From assembly GCA_900768435.1 (NCBI GenBank), contig CAAGCW010000019.1:1-64000 (forward strand): 64,000 bases of DNA. Reading direction: 5' to 3'. The DNA comes from an uncultured Collinsella sp. (GTDB taxonomy: Bacteria; Actinomycetota; Coriobacteriia; Coriobacteriales; Coriobacteriaceae). Positions 26,495 to 36,019 of this stretch are shown one piece after another. The notes beneath the pieces were generated by a model that worked only from the letters and a program-made list of their open reading frames with translations, made no database searches and had not been told where the DNA came from. The position numbers and the translations under genes are program-made. Numbering within the stretch: the first letter of the stretch is position 1; the number at the start of each line of letters is the position of its first letter.

Positions 26495-28036
26495 ATGGGA
26501 AAGAAACTCGATAAGAAGGCCAAGGCGGGCAAGAGTATCAAGAAGCTCCGCAAGCTCGAAGGCAAGCTGTGGACTCGCGAGTACCTGCTCAAGATTGCCG
26601 AGTTCGATGGAGCGACGATTGCTCCTGCCAACGGCGCAGCAGCGCGTGCCGACGCCATGGGCACGCTTGCCGGCGAGCATCACAAGCTGCTGACCAGCGA
26701 GAAGTCCGTTGAGCTCGTACGCTCGTTAGCGCGCGAGACCGTCGCCGGCAGCAAAATCGACGACCCTCAGCTGCTCGACGAGATCCGTGTGCTCGGCCGC
26801 GATCAACGTGAGGCCAGTGCCATCCCCACCGAAGAAGCCGAGGCCTGGACCAGGCTCACCTGCGAGGCGGACGCCGTGTGGCACAAGGCCAAGGCAGCCA
26901 ACGACTGGGCGAGCTTTGAGACCTATGTGGATAGAATCGTCGCCCAACTTAAGCATCAGGCCGAGCTCATGGACCCCAAGCGCGATCCATACGACGTTTG
27001 GCTCGACCAGTACGAGCGCGGCCTTTCCGCCAAGAGCTTCGACGCGTTTTGCGACGAGGTCAAGGCCACGGTCGTGCCGCTCGTGCACGCCATCGGCGAG
27101 CGCGGCCAGCAGCCGGCTGCCGACTTTTTGCACGCCCACGTGCCCGAGGCTGCCCAGCGCGCCATGAGCTTCGACCTTATGAAGCTTGTCGGCCTGGACC
27201 TGGACGACACCACGCTTGCCTTTACCGAGCATCCGTTTAGCGAGGGCTTTGCCGTGGGTGATGCGCGCATCGCGACGCACATCTACGAGGACGACTGCAT
27301 CTCCAACGTCTACAGCATCATCCACGAGGCGGGGCACACCATGTACGAGCTGGGCGTCAATCCCGCCTACGCGCGCACGTGCTTGGAGGGCGGCACCTCC
27401 ATGGGCATCCACGAGAGCCAGAGCCGCTTTTTCGAGAACACCGTGGGTCGCAGCCGCGCCTTTATGGGCCCGCTGCTCGAGGTGCTGCGTCGTCACGCGC
27501 CCGAGGTTTACGGCAGCGTGGACGAGGACACGCTCTACCGCGCCGTGAACATCGCGCAGCCGTCGCTGATCCGCACCGAGGCCGACGAGCTCACCTACCC
27601 GCTGCATATTATGGTGCGCTACCAGATTGAGCGTATGCTGTTTGCCGGCGAAGCCACGGCCAAGGACATCCCCGTGCTTTGGAATCGCTTTATGGACGAG
27701 TACCTGGGCATTCCGGTTCCCGACGACACGCGCGGCTGCCTGCAGGATACGCACTGGAGCGGCGGCTCGTTTGGCTACTTCCCCACGTATGCGCTGGGTA
27801 GCGCCTACGATGCCATGTTTGTGCCGGCCATGTGCCGCGACGGCGTCGACCTTACCGGTGCCTGCGCGAGCGGCGATCTGGCGCCCGTCCGCGCCTGGCT
27901 GGGCGAGCACATTTGGCAGTGGGGCCGCGCCAAAGACGCGCCGGAACTCATCAAGGGCGCCTGCGGCATGGCCTTTGACGCCCGCTACTACTGCAGCTAC
28001 CTGCAGGACAAGTTCACCACACTGTACGAGCTGTAA
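26495..28036 (+). CDS. M32-family metallocarboxypeptidase
   Basis: 513 residues, the usual size for carboxypeptidase Taq-type enzymes. The zinc site HEAGH lies near residue 277 (SIIHEAGHTMYELG), followed by the family motifs HESQSRFFEN and IRTEADELTYPLHIMVRY. It removes C-terminal amino acids from peptides in the cytoplasm. ATG 26495 has AAGGAT upstream and starts a very Lys-rich N-terminus (MGKKLDKKAKAGKSIKKL). It is transcribed divergently from pheST. Confidence 0.94.
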   Translation: MGKKLDKKAKAGKSIKKLRKLEGKLWTREYLLKIAEFDGATIAPANGAAARADAMGTLAGEHHKLLTSEKSVELVRSLARETVAGSKIDDPQLLDEIRVLGRDQREASAIPTEEAEAWTRLTCEADAVWHKAKAANDWASFETYVDRIVAQLKHQAELMDPKRDPYDVWLDQYERGLSAKSFDAFCDEVKATVVPLVHAIGERGQQPAADFLHAHVPEAAQRAMSFDLMKLVGLDLDDTTLAFTEHPFSEGFAVGDARIATHIYEDDCISNVYSIIHEAGHTMYELGVNPAYARTCLEGGTSMGIHESQSRFFENTVGRSRAFMGPLLEVLRRHAPEVYGSVDEDTLYRAVNIAQPSLIRTEADELTYPLHIMVRYQIERMLFAGEATAKDIPVLWNRFMDEYLGIPVPDDTRGCLQDTHWSGGSFGYFPTYALGSAYDAMFVPAMCRDGVDLTGACASGDLAPVRAWLGEHIWQWGRAKDAPELIKGACGMAFDARYYCSYLQDKFTTLYEL

Positions 28037-28137
28037 GGATTGACCAGCACGCCATCGCCAACGCCAACTATGTTGACGCCAATGTCTTGGCAACGTCAGC
28101 GAAAACGACCCTAAGCGAGCAAGGTGACGTGAAATGA

Positions 28138-28167
28138 AAGGGCGCTGACCTTCTGGTCGCGCCCTTG
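28138..28167. terminator. Hairpin between convergent M32 peptidase and glmM
   Basis: AAGGGCG...CGCCCTT with an inner GACC/GGTC stem. The T-rich flank is better on the minus strand, so it could terminate glmM and, less well, the plus-strand gene. Confidence 0.6.
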
Positions 28168-28212
28168 AAATTGAACGTCAGATTGCCGCTTAGGGGCGTT
28201 TGCAGCGTCGAG

Positions 28213-28242
28213 CAGTTACGCGGTTTGGTAAAACCGCGTAAC
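28213..28242 (-). terminator. Perfect hairpin directly after the glmM stop
   Basis: GTTACGCGGTTT and its exact complement, separated by 4 nt, start within the glmM stop codon. No T-tract follows, so it may stabilise the 3' end rather than terminate. Confidence 0.5.
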
Positions 28243-29573
28243 TACAGAGCCTCGAGTGCGTTGGCGATGCGCTTCATGGCGGCATCGGCGGATGCTTGGT
28301 CGGGCGCCTCGGCCAGCACGCGGATAACCGACTCGGTTCCGCTCTTGCGTACGAGCACGCGGCCCTCGCCTGCCAGCGCAGCCTCGGCCTCGGCGATGGC
28401 GTTCTGCACGCCCATGTTCTCGAGCGCGGCGTCCTTGTCCGCCACGCGCACGGCCACCTGCGCCTGCGGTAGCAGCTTGCACGGAGCCGTGAGCTGCGAG
28501 AGCGTCTCGCGCTCGGCGCGGATCACTTCCATCACGCGCAGCGAGGTCATAATGCCGTCGCCCGTGCGCTCGATATCGCCAAAGATCGTATGGCCCGTCT
28601 GCTCGCCGCCCAGGCTGTAACCGCCCTCGCGCATCTTGGCATACACGTGGCGGTCGCCCACACCGCTGGTCACGGCACTTAGGCCGGCAAGCTCCAACGA
28701 CTTGATCAGGCCAAAGTTGCTGGCAATCGTCGGAACCACGGTACCGCCCGAAAGGCGACCGTGCTTGTTCAGGTACACGCCGCACACGTACAGGATCTGG
28801 TCGCCATCGACCACGCGGCCGCGCTCGTCCACGGCCAGGCAGCGGTCGGCATCGCCGTCATAGGCAAAGCCCACGTCCAAGCCCTGCTCCACCACGTGGC
28901 GCTGCAGACGCTCCATATGCGTGGAGCCGCAGTCGACGTTGATGTTAAAACCATCAGGCGCGGCATTGATCACGCGCACGTCGGCGCCCAGCGCGTCGAA
29001 CACCGGCTTGGCCACCGAGGACGCCGAGCCGTTGGCGCAGTCGATGCCGATCTTGACGCCCTGCAGCGAAAAGTTCGCGCTGGCGATGAGCGAGGCAATG
29101 TAGCGGTTGCGGCCCTGCATGTAGTCCACCGTGGCGCCGATGTGGTTGCCCGTGGCCAGCGGCACCTCGCTCTTGCCATCGACGTAGTCCTCGATGAGCT
29201 CCAGTACGTCCTCGTCCATCTTAAAACCGTCGCTATTGACGAGCTTAATGCCGTTATCGCAAAACGGGTTGTGGCTCGCGCTGATCATGATGCCGCAATC
29301 GAAGCAGCCTTCCACGGTCTGATGCGCTACACCCGGCGTGGGGATCACGTGCAGCATATAGGCGTCCGCACCGCTCGCGACCAGGCCACTCACCAGCGCC
29401 GCCTCGAACATATAACTCGAGCGACGCGTGTCCTTACCCACGATGACGCGCGCCTTGCGCTCGCGGTTGGCGCCGTAATACCAGCCCACAAAACGGCCAA
29501 TCTTATAAGCGTGCTCTACCGTCAGCCCAACGTTAGCCTCACCGCGAAAGCCGTCGGTGCCAAAGTACTTCAT
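28242..29573 (-). CDS. glmM: Phosphoglucosamine mutase
   Basis: 443 residues. It converts glucosamine-6-phosphate to glucosamine-1-phosphate for peptidoglycan precursor synthesis. It has the N-terminal KYFGTDGFRGEAN, the phosphoserine loop ISASHNPF with the active Ser near residue 99, the metal loop DGDADRC, GGEQTGH, and the C-terminal phosphate-binding RKSGTESVIRV. AAGGAGAG precedes the ATG. Confidence 0.96.
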   Translation of the reverse strand: MKYFGTDGFRGEANVGLTVEHAYKIGRFVGWYYGANRERKARVIVGKDTRRSSYMFEAALVSGLVASGADAYMLHVIPTPGVAHQTVEGCFDCGIMISASHNPFCDNGIKLVNSDGFKMDEDVLELIEDYVDGKSEVPLATGNHIGATVDYMQGRNRYIASLIASANFSLQGVKIGIDCANGSASSVAKPVFDALGADVRVINAAPDGFNINVDCGSTHMERLQRHVVEQGLDVGFAYDGDADRCLAVDERGRVVDGDQILYVCGVYLNKHGRLSGGTVVPTIASNFGLIKSLELAGLSAVTSGVGDRHVYAKMREGGYSLGGEQTGHTIFGDIERTGDGIMTSLRVMEVIRAERETLSQLTAPCKLLPQAQVAVRVADKDAALENMGVQNAIAEAEAALAGEGRVLVRKSGTESVIRVLAEAPDQASADAAMKRIANALEAL

Positions 29574-29584
29574 GCGCTCTCCTT

Positions 29585-29619
29585 ACAAAATAGGGGCGAA
29601 CAGATTGCCTGTCCGCCCC
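29585..29619 (-). terminator. Terminator between the DUF4012 gene and glmM
   Basis: On the minus strand GGGGCGGACAG pairs with CTGTTCGCCCC and is followed by TATTTTGT. It separates the DUF4012 gene from glmM. Confidence 0.75.
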
Positions 29620-29656
29620 AAAATGGTACTCGATTATCTGCGCTACCAGAAAAACC

Positions 29657-31969
29657 CTACGCCGACGCGCTGTCGCGAGCCGCCTGGCATGTAGGAGTCT
29701 GACGCAGCGTAAGCGGCTTGTCCCCCGCCTCGGCTGACGTGGTCAGCGTATATGTGATCGTCGTCGTCTCGCCAGCATGCAGGTCAACGGTGCCCGAATA
29801 GAAGGGGATTCCATGCCACGTAGCGGCGCCAAGACCAAACTGGGTGCCCTCGACGGTCAGATCAGTAATGTTGCCGCCCGTCGGGGCAAACAACGAGACA
29901 TTCAGACGCTCGTCGTCGCGCGCGGCATCGGGCGCGCTCGCCGCGACGTAGTCGGGCAGCTTGCCGGCCTCCTCCTGCGTCATGATGTTCGTCAGGGTAA
30001 CGGTGATGCGATACGAGCATGTGCCGTCACCGTTCTTGATGCCCTGGCCAATCTGCGTATCGGCATTCAGGTACCAGTCGAGCTTGGAGAAGCTCAGGTT
30101 GTTAAAGTAGACACCAGCAACGGGATCTTCACTCGGGTCATCCGGATCGGGCAGCGAGGCGTCGATGTTCATCTCCTTGATAGCGTTCTGCTCGTCATCG
30201 TTTTTCATCCACGCGATCAGGCGGCCCTCTTCGGCACCGCGCTCAACGGCGCTGACAAGCTTCGTAACATCGACATCGCCGATACCGCCAAGGATCTTGT
30301 CGAAGGCAGCGCTGGCGACGGATGCAAAGATGCCGTCCGACTCCTCGACCGGATAGTTCCAGTACACATCGTGCATGAGGACCTTTGCGGCGTTGGTGCC
30401 GTCGACAACCGTTCCGTCGGGCAGCGACACGTTACCGACCAGGCCCAGCAGATACTGCAGGAACACCGGGTCGATACCCACGACGCCGTCAACGTCCTGG
30501 CCATATTGAGATTTCCACAGGGCTGCGACACGCTGCGAGTTGCGGGGCCAATCAGGCGAATAGGTATTGCCCGAGTTGTACAGGTTACTGTGGTTGCCGA
30601 ACAGCGCCTCATCCTCTTCGTCGACGCTCTCGACTGCCTCATCCTCGCTGAGTCCAATGCGGGGAACAAACTCGCCAATCGACATCTGGCCGTCGGTGAC
30701 CGAAATCAGGCCCTGCGAACCGCCAAAGCCGCCGCAGGCACGAATCTCGACGTTGTTCATGGCGTACACAAGGTAGTTGCGCGTCTGGCCGTTGGCACCG
30801 AGCATCTGGGGAAGGACGGGGGCGACCTTCTCCGCCGCGTCAACCGCGCCGTTGAGGGTGGCAAAGCCGTCCTTGGCCTTATCGACCAGCTCGGTCACCT
30901 GGGAAATATGAGTATCGCCAATGCTCTGGATCTTCTCGTTGGCGCTCTTGAACACCTTCGAGCTGCTGGAAAGCGAATCGGCGATCGCCTGCAGCGCGGA
31001 CACGTTAATCATGCCGTCCTGAAACAGCTTGCCGGGCGTGGCCTGCGAAAGGTCATCGGCCATGGGAACCAGCGCATTGCTCGAGACATCGGACAGAGCG
31101 TCGATCATAGTGCGGGCCGCATTGATGTCGCTGCCATACACCGGGATAAACGAAGCCGCCGTCCACAGCGGGCTCGAGGTCTCCGCCTTCATGCTGTCGC
31201 AAAGCTCATCAATCTTCTTCGCGTCGTCAGGCAGCGTCGAAAAATCGCCCGACGTGACCTTGTCCTTAAGGCCACCGACGATCTCGACAGCCTCCTTCGC
31301 TTCACTCTTTACGGTCTTTGCCGAGTTAAGCAGCATAAAGCCGCTTGCGCCAAGCACAACGAGAAGCACCGCGACTACAGCGGCAATAATGGCGCCAGTG
31401 TGACGTTTTTTGCGCTCGCCCTTGCGATGGCGATGACGGACCAGGCCGTCAGAGGTCGAACTCGACGAAGCGTCGCTACCGTAGTTCAAGCCAAAATCGT
31501 AATAATCTTCCTTGGAACCCGAGCCCGCAAACTCGGCACCGCTATCATCCAGGCGGGCGAACGTGCCAGTCTCGGAGGCGCCGGTGTAAATCGTGCCAAG
31601 GTTACCCGTAAGCCCCGCGCCACCGGCAGAGGGAGTATTGTTGGCGGCCTTGCCGGCATTAACGTTGCCGGCGGCATTCGCGGCGTTGGTAGCACCTGCG
31701 TTGTTCGCGGGTACCGAAGGAGCCCCGCTCGGCTGCGACGTGGAGGTTGCACCGCCCGCAAAGACATTCCCTCTTGCACGGCCGGTCTTTTTTGCCTTTT
31801 GTGACTGCTCGTACAGAGCGGTAAACATCGCCGTCTCGCCCGGGGACACGCGCTTACCGGAACCGCCCTGTCCAGCGCCGCCCGGCGTGCCGGCCTTACC
31901 AGCCCCGTTCGGACGCGGCGGAACTGCAGGACGGCCGCTATCGCTGCCCTTAAAGTGATTACCAGCCAT
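29657..31969 (-). CDS. DUF4012 membrane-anchored surface protein
   Basis: 770 residues. An N-terminal cytoplasmic part of about 190 residues is low-complexity, rich in Gly, Ala, Asn and Pro. A single membrane helix follows near 192-215 (AIIAAVVAVLLVVLGASGFMLL), preceded by RHRHRKGERKKRH. The extracellular part carries the DUF4012 core (NYLVYAMNNVEIRACGGFGG) and a C-terminal beta-rich region. DUF4012 proteins are found in Gram-positive envelope and polysaccharide contexts, but their function is unknown. ATG 31969 has GAGGA upstream. Confidence 0.82.
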   Translation of the reverse strand: MAGNHFKGSDSGRPAVPPRPNGAGKAGTPGGAGQGGSGKRVSPGETAMFTALYEQSQKAKKTGRARGNVFAGGATSTSQPSGAPSVPANNAGATNAANAAGNVNAGKAANNTPSAGGAGLTGNLGTIYTGASETGTFARLDDSGAEFAGSGSKEDYYDFGLNYGSDASSSSTSDGLVRHRHRKGERKKRHTGAIIAAVVAVLLVVLGASGFMLLNSAKTVKSEAKEAVEIVGGLKDKVTSGDFSTLPDDAKKIDELCDSMKAETSSPLWTAASFIPVYGSDINAARTMIDALSDVSSNALVPMADDLSQATPGKLFQDGMINVSALQAIADSLSSSSKVFKSANEKIQSIGDTHISQVTELVDKAKDGFATLNGAVDAAEKVAPVLPQMLGANGQTRNYLVYAMNNVEIRACGGFGGSQGLISVTDGQMSIGEFVPRIGLSEDEAVESVDEEDEALFGNHSNLYNSGNTYSPDWPRNSQRVAALWKSQYGQDVDGVVGIDPVFLQYLLGLVGNVSLPDGTVVDGTNAAKVLMHDVYWNYPVEESDGIFASVASAAFDKILGGIGDVDVTKLVSAVERGAEEGRLIAWMKNDDEQNAIKEMNIDASLPDPDDPSEDPVAGVYFNNLSFSKLDWYLNADTQIGQGIKNGDGTCSYRITVTLTNIMTQEEAGKLPDYVAASAPDAARDDERLNVSLFAPTGGNITDLTVEGTQFGLGAATWHGIPFYSGTVDLHAGETTTITYTLTTSAEAGDKPLTLRQTPTCQAARDSASA

Positions 31970-32118
31970 AAAGAAATCCTCGCAATTGAGTCGCAATGAA
32001 AAAGTCCATAACGTTACTAGTTTATGGCATTTTGGGCATCGACAGCTAAACTCCAGACACGGACATCAAGTGGCAAAAATGTGGCACAACACCTTTTCTG
32101 TCTTGGCGGCGGCGCCAG

Positions 32119-33141
32119 CTACACCGTGAGGAACATCATCACGATGATCATGGCAAAGCCGATAAGGTCGGTCGGCAAAAACACCGTGCCCAGCATAACG
32201 GCGCTGGTGATGGTCGCCGAAACCGGCTCCACAGTTCCGATGAGGCTCGCACGCACCGAGCCGATGTCCTTAACGCCCTGCATATAGAACATGTAAGCAA
32301 AAAACGAGCCGATAACCACGAACACCGCGAGCGCCTCGACGCCGGCAGCGTCGAGCGCCGGTATATGCGCCCAGGGCTGCACGAAGACACACGAGACCAC
32401 GCCCGCCGTGAGCATTGCCGAGCCCGTGACGATGGGGCTGCCGTATTCGGGCAGGATCTTGGCGGGGATCACCGCCATACACGTGGCGCTGACCGCACAC
32501 ATAAGACCTGCTGCCAGGCCAAGCGGCGAGATATTCAGGCTGGTGGGGTCGCCGCCGGTGGCGATTAAAAAGGTTCCACCCAGAGCCAGGCCAATGCCGA
32601 TGACTTCGCGAGTACGCGGCATGCGGCGATCGGTCACGCAGGTGTAGCCCATGATGATAACGAGCTGCAGGCACTGGAGCACCGTCGCGGTTCCGGCGTT
32701 CGTCAGGCGCACGGCCGAAAGATAGCAAAACTGGTTGAACAGCAGACCAAAGGCGGTAAAGAGCAGCAGCTGCTTGCGATCGGCGGGTGTGGTCCAGAGC
32801 TTAATCAGGCGCTCGCGGTCGCGCGTAACAACCACGGCCATAAAGAGTAGACCGGCGAGAATCTGACGCACGCTCATAAGCCACAAGGTGTCGACGTGGT
32901 AGGTATCGAACAGAAAGCTCGCGCTGGTGCCCGAGAAGCCCCAAAACGAACCGCCCACCAGCGTAGCCAAGACGCCCGTGATCATCTTGCGCGTCGAAGC
33001 GTTGTTCAGGCGGTCGCGCCATGCGCGACGGGTGTTGCGGCTGAACTCGTCGGTGCCCTCGGGCACATCAATGTTCGATATATCGGTCATCGGCACCGAA
33101 GCCCCTGCGCCTTCGACCTGCTCGACACGCTCTTTGCTCAT
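32119..33141 (-). CDS. EamA-family (DMT) transporter
   Basis: 340 residues with a hydrophilic N-terminus of about 50 residues and ten predicted membrane helices in two EamA repeats (GGSFWGFSGTSASFLF ... AVRLTNAGTATVLQ; second half FFAYMFYMQGVKDIGSVRAS ... EPVSATITSAVMLG). DMT proteins export or import metabolites, and the substrate is unknown. ATG 33141 has GAGGGAATGGA upstream, which favours it over earlier in-frame starts. Confidence 0.85.
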   Translation of the reverse strand: MSKERVEQVEGAGASVPMTDISNIDVPEGTDEFSRNTRRAWRDRLNNASTRKMITGVLATLVGGSFWGFSGTSASFLFDTYHVDTLWLMSVRQILAGLLFMAVVVTRDRERLIKLWTTPADRKQLLLFTAFGLLFNQFCYLSAVRLTNAGTATVLQCLQLVIIMGYTCVTDRRMPRTREVIGIGLALGGTFLIATGGDPTSLNISPLGLAAGLMCAVSATCMAVIPAKILPEYGSPIVTGSAMLTAGVVSCVFVQPWAHIPALDAAGVEALAVFVVIGSFFAYMFYMQGVKDIGSVRASLIGTVEPVSATITSAVMLGTVFLPTDLIGFAMIIVMMFLTV

Positions 33142-33372
33142 TCCATTCCCTCGAAGCAGCCTGGAAACAATTCGGCTTACCTTACCACGGCGAAGGCACC
33201 AGCCGAAGGCTTGTCCGCTTATCGGTAGGACAATTCCGCAGACGTCTTTCCATAGCTCGATACCGCAATGGCCTTGCATTATGCGACAGTCAAATCGCGG
33301 CAGCAGGCTCTTTTGAAATGGATATGACAAAGCCCCCGAATTCCACAATGTAAGCGATTTTTAAAAATGTTC

Positions 33373-33401
33373 TTGCCACCGAGTTCAGGCTCCGTTATAT
33401 T
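33373..33401 (+). promoter_or_regulatory. Promoter of tRNA-Val
   Basis: TTGCCA (33373-33378) and TATATT (33396-33401) are separated by 17 bp and lie about 30 nt before the tRNA, a good sigma-70-type promoter. Confidence 0.75.
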
Positions 33402-33430
33402 ATCCCTTGCGCGCTTGCGCACCCTTGATC

Positions 33431-33505
33431 GGGCGTTTAGCTCAGGGGGAGAGCGCTTCCCTGACACGGAAGAGGTCAGAAGTTCAAATCTTCTAACGCC
33501 CACCA
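33431..33505 (+). tRNA. tRNA-Val (GAC)
   Basis: A full cloverleaf: acceptor GGGCGTT/AACGCCC, D-arm GCTCAGGGGGAGAGC, anticodon stem CTTCC/GGAAG with loop CTGACAC (anticodon GAC), T-arm AGAAGTTCAAATCTTCT, and an encoded ACCA end. Confidence 0.96.
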
Positions 33506-33513
33506 AATGTTCG

Positions 33514-33550
33514 CAGCTCAGAGGCTATGTCCTCTGGGCTGTTTTGTTTT
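33514..33550 (+). terminator. Terminator after tRNA-Val
   Basis: CAGCTCAGAGG pairs with CCTCTGGGCTG around a 6-nt loop and is followed by TTTTGTTTT. Confidence 0.88.
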
Positions 33551-33840
33551 ATGTCGCTAAATCCGCTGGCAGTTCCAACCGTCATCGCAACGTAACATCA
33601 ATTCACCTGACGAATGGCAGCCAAATATATTCAATACCCCAACATCAACAATAGCCAGGCACAAAACTGCGCCGCAAGCTGCTCCAACCGCCCAACTGGT
33701 CAAAAGCCGACCATCTACTTGCCAATTTATCTAACGGCGTAACCAAGCAGTCCGCGCCGCAACTTCTCAACAAAACGCCGCGATGTCTGCGTCCTGCGGT
33801 ATCCTTGAGCCACTCGCACCTGCAGCACCAAGGAGCCGCC

Positions 33841-34527
33841 ATGCGCACCGAGCTCGATGTCCCCTTTTCGCACAAAGAAGAAGCCAAGGCGCTGGGCGCC
33901 AAATGGGACCGGACCAAGAAGATCTGGTATGTACCCAGCGGCGTCAACCCCGAGCCTTTTGCCGAGTGGCTGCCCGGTGTTGACCGATCCGACCCCTCAG
34001 CGCCGTATATATATCTAGTACTGGGCAAGCGCGAGTGCTGGAAGTGTCACAAAGAGACCTCGGTCGCGGCCTTCGGCATTCCCTATCGAACCGATGACGA
34101 CAAGGGCATCGCCATCGCGCACGCGCCCAACGAAGCCGGGCACATTACCATCGACACGGCCAACGCCAACGCACTCGCCATCGTGCCCGCTCTTGGCTGC
34201 GTGCCGGGCGAGATCCGCGACTATCTTTCTAAGCGCTGCGGCTACAAGCCCGTAGGCGCGCGAGCCTCCAAAGCCCCGTCGCTCGGCAACACGTGCACCA
34301 GTTGCGACGCGCTGCAAGGCAGCCGCTATCTGTTCGAGGAGCCCTCGTCCCCGTTTGCCCTCACTGCCATCAACAAGCTGCCGGCACTGGAGTTTGTACG
34401 CGTCGAAGTTGCCGGCGTCTTTGGCGTCCCGGCCGCGCGCACCGACTTTGACCAGGCGCTCTTTACCTGGGCACGCGACCATCACGCCGAGTTTCACAGG
34501 CAACTCGGTGAGGGGGTTTATTTATAG
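33841..34527 (+). CDS. DUF5710-containing protein with zinc-ribbon-like cysteines
   Basis: 228 residues. Residues 1-45 match the DUF5710 pattern (ELDVPFSHKEEAKALGAKWD then KKIWYVP), a small domain often attached to primase or nucleic-acid proteins. Two Cys pairs follow: CWKCH near 62 and CTSC near 158, compatible with a zinc ribbon. The rest is not recognised. AAGGAG precedes the ATG. The gene stands alone between tRNA-Val and a minus-strand pair. A nucleic-acid role is only suggested. Confidence 0.68.
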   Translation: MRTELDVPFSHKEEAKALGAKWDRTKKIWYVPSGVNPEPFAEWLPGVDRSDPSAPYIYLVLGKRECWKCHKETSVAAFGIPYRTDDDKGIAIAHAPNEAGHITIDTANANALAIVPALGCVPGEIRDYLSKRCGYKPVGARASKAPSLGNTCTSCDALQGSRYLFEEPSSPFALTAINKLPALEFVRVEVAGVFGVPAARTDFDQALFTWARDHHAEFHRQLGEGVYL

Positions 34528-34565
34528 GGACAGAGATGCCTTCACAGCCAGCTCCTCCGCATCAC

Positions 34566-34826
34566 CTATCCCTCGTCGCCGGTGTCATACACGATATCGA
34601 GGCCACAAACAGGGCATTTCTCCTGATACACCGGCATATGAACGCCTGTCCGTTTTCTCACTTCGTCGCTAAGTCTGTCGCACGCATCGATGAACCGAAT
34701 GTCGAGGCACGGTATTTGCGAGCCGCAGCAAGGACAGGCGACGACAAACGACCCGCAATCAACTTCTACGCTCGGAAACATTTTGTTGTCTATAAGGGCG
34801 CACGGCAGTTTTCCGTACTTCTCCAT
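34566..34826 (-). CDS. Small Cys-rich hypothetical protein
   Basis: About 86 residues (MEKYGKLPCALIDNK...). It has CPCCG and CPVCG motifs about 40 residues apart, consistent with a zinc finger of two Cys pairs. An ATG at 34826 lies 20 nt after the stop of the upstream gene, with GCGAGGCG in between; a longer frame up to 34922 would overlap that gene. No family recognised. Confidence 0.5.
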   Translation of the reverse strand: MEKYGKLPCALIDNKMFPSVEVDCGSFVVACPCCGSQIPCLDIRFIDACDRLSDEVRKRTGVHMPVYQEKCPVCGLDIVYDTGDEG

Positions 34827-34846
34827 CGCAATATCGCCTCGCCAGC

Positions 34847-35416
34847 TCACGCTCGCTCCCCTCTCGCTATACAAATCAGGAAGAGCATGCACCGGCAGGC
34901 GTGCGCGAGATTGCATCGCCACGCGATCCGATCAAACAGCACGATCGTAAAAGACCGCCAAAGCCAAATTTCATCGTCGGTCGCACCCTGTCCGGCAAAC
35001 TCAATATCGACGGGTATGTGCTTCAGATAACTCATGTCGGGCGCAAAACGAGGGTCCGGTCCGCCTTTATGAACAGGACCGTGCAGAACAAACCATCCGT
35101 TTTCGGGCTCGAACCGCTCAACAAACGCAAGGCCGAGCACCTTATAGCCCACCTCGGTTGCAAATATGACTCCGGCTGGGACGTCACATTCCATGCAGTT
35201 GAGCATTTTACGGTTGTAATTCTGGTCTCGAAAACCAACGGTACCCGGCGCTTGAACCGAGTACTTAATGACCCACGTACCATCGTCCAAATAGAGCGGA
35301 GGCACATTGTTGATGCTCTCGGTTTGCCGCTGGCGCGCTTGTACCCCGCTACCCCACTCCCCTGTATACTGATGTAGCACGTGTTTCATCCGGGCTTGTT
35401 GGGCCGGATTGTTCAT
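34847..35416 (-). CDS. Hypothetical protein
   Basis: 189 residues from ATG 35416, or 180 from 35389; neither has a clear ribosome-binding site. The middle (residues 35-160) contains regular hydrophobic strands (LYLDDGTWVIKYSVQ, GVIFATEVGYKVLGLAFVERF). The last 30 residues are Cys-rich (WRCNLAHACRCMLFLICI). The gene is divergent from the one at 35428 and upstream of the Cys-rich gene at 34566. No family recognised. Confidence 0.5.
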   Translation of the reverse strand: MNNPAQQARMKHVLHQYTGEWGSGVQARQRQTESINNVPPLYLDDGTWVIKYSVQAPGTVGFRDQNYNRKMLNCMECDVPAGVIFATEVGYKVLGLAFVERFEPENGWFVLHGPVHKGGPDPRFAPDMSYLKHIPVDIEFAGQGATDDEIWLWRSFTIVLFDRIAWRCNLAHACRCMLFLICIARGERA

Positions 35417-35427
35417 GGGAGGGTCTT

Positions 35428-35919
35428 ATGGCTGCTTCGAATCCGCCTAAGGGGAGCGTTTCTTCTTCGTCCATCAAGCCGGTTACGCGCAAGGCCGTGC
35501 GTTGCCAGCGCGAGGTCGCCTGGCTTGTCACGCAGGCGGCGGGCAGGCTTGTGGCGACCACTCAGGACGTCAATGCGCCTACGCCGAGCTTTGTGTTAGC
35601 GGCGGCGCTGGATTTTGTGCGCCAATTGGAGCTTGCCGCACAGGATGCCAGCGGCCACCTCGACTACCAGAATGTTATGGCGCCCGACCTGCAAACGTTC
35701 TGCCACATGGCCAAGTTGCCCGCCGCGCCCAATGCGCTTTCGGACGTAGGCTACATGTTTACGCTTTCGGGCGCGGACCTTATCCGTGACATCTATGCAT
35801 ACTGCAGTGAGCTCGCCGAGCGTCACGTCTTTGGCACGGCTGAAGTCAAACCGGGAAATGTCATCAAGCTGGTTCTTAGGCTGTTCTTGATGGACGGGTT
35901 CGGGGCCATGCCGGCGTAA
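35428..35919 (+). CDS. Hypothetical protein
   Basis: 163 residues, mostly helical, soluble, no recognised family. The N-terminus is Ser/Lys-rich (MAASNPPKGSVSSSSIK), followed by TRKAVRCQREVAWLVTQAAG and several amphipathic helices. GGGAGG precedes the ATG by 6 nt, and TATACT (35365-35370) is a possible -10. Confidence 0.6.
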   Translation: MAASNPPKGSVSSSSIKPVTRKAVRCQREVAWLVTQAAGRLVATTQDVNAPTPSFVLAAALDFVRQLELAAQDASGHLDYQNVMAPDLQTFCHMAKLPAAPNALSDVGYMFTLSGADLIRDIYAYCSELAERHVFGTAEVKPGNVIKLVLRLFLMDGFGAMPA

Positions 35920-36019
35920 GCCGAGTCTTTAGCATCACCGTCGACTGAGCAACAACCGCTTTACCTTAGTGGGCGCCAATTGAGGGTCAATTATTGGGTT
36001 GCCTCGTCCACTAACGCAT

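Noticed and set aside
26726..28093. 455-codon minus-strand open frame
   Set aside because: Antisense shadow of the M32 carboxypeptidase, which has clear active-site motifs.
34847..34922. Frameshift joining the two small minus-strand genes
   Set aside because: A start at 34826 just after the upstream stop gives two ordinary adjacent genes, so a frameshift is not required.
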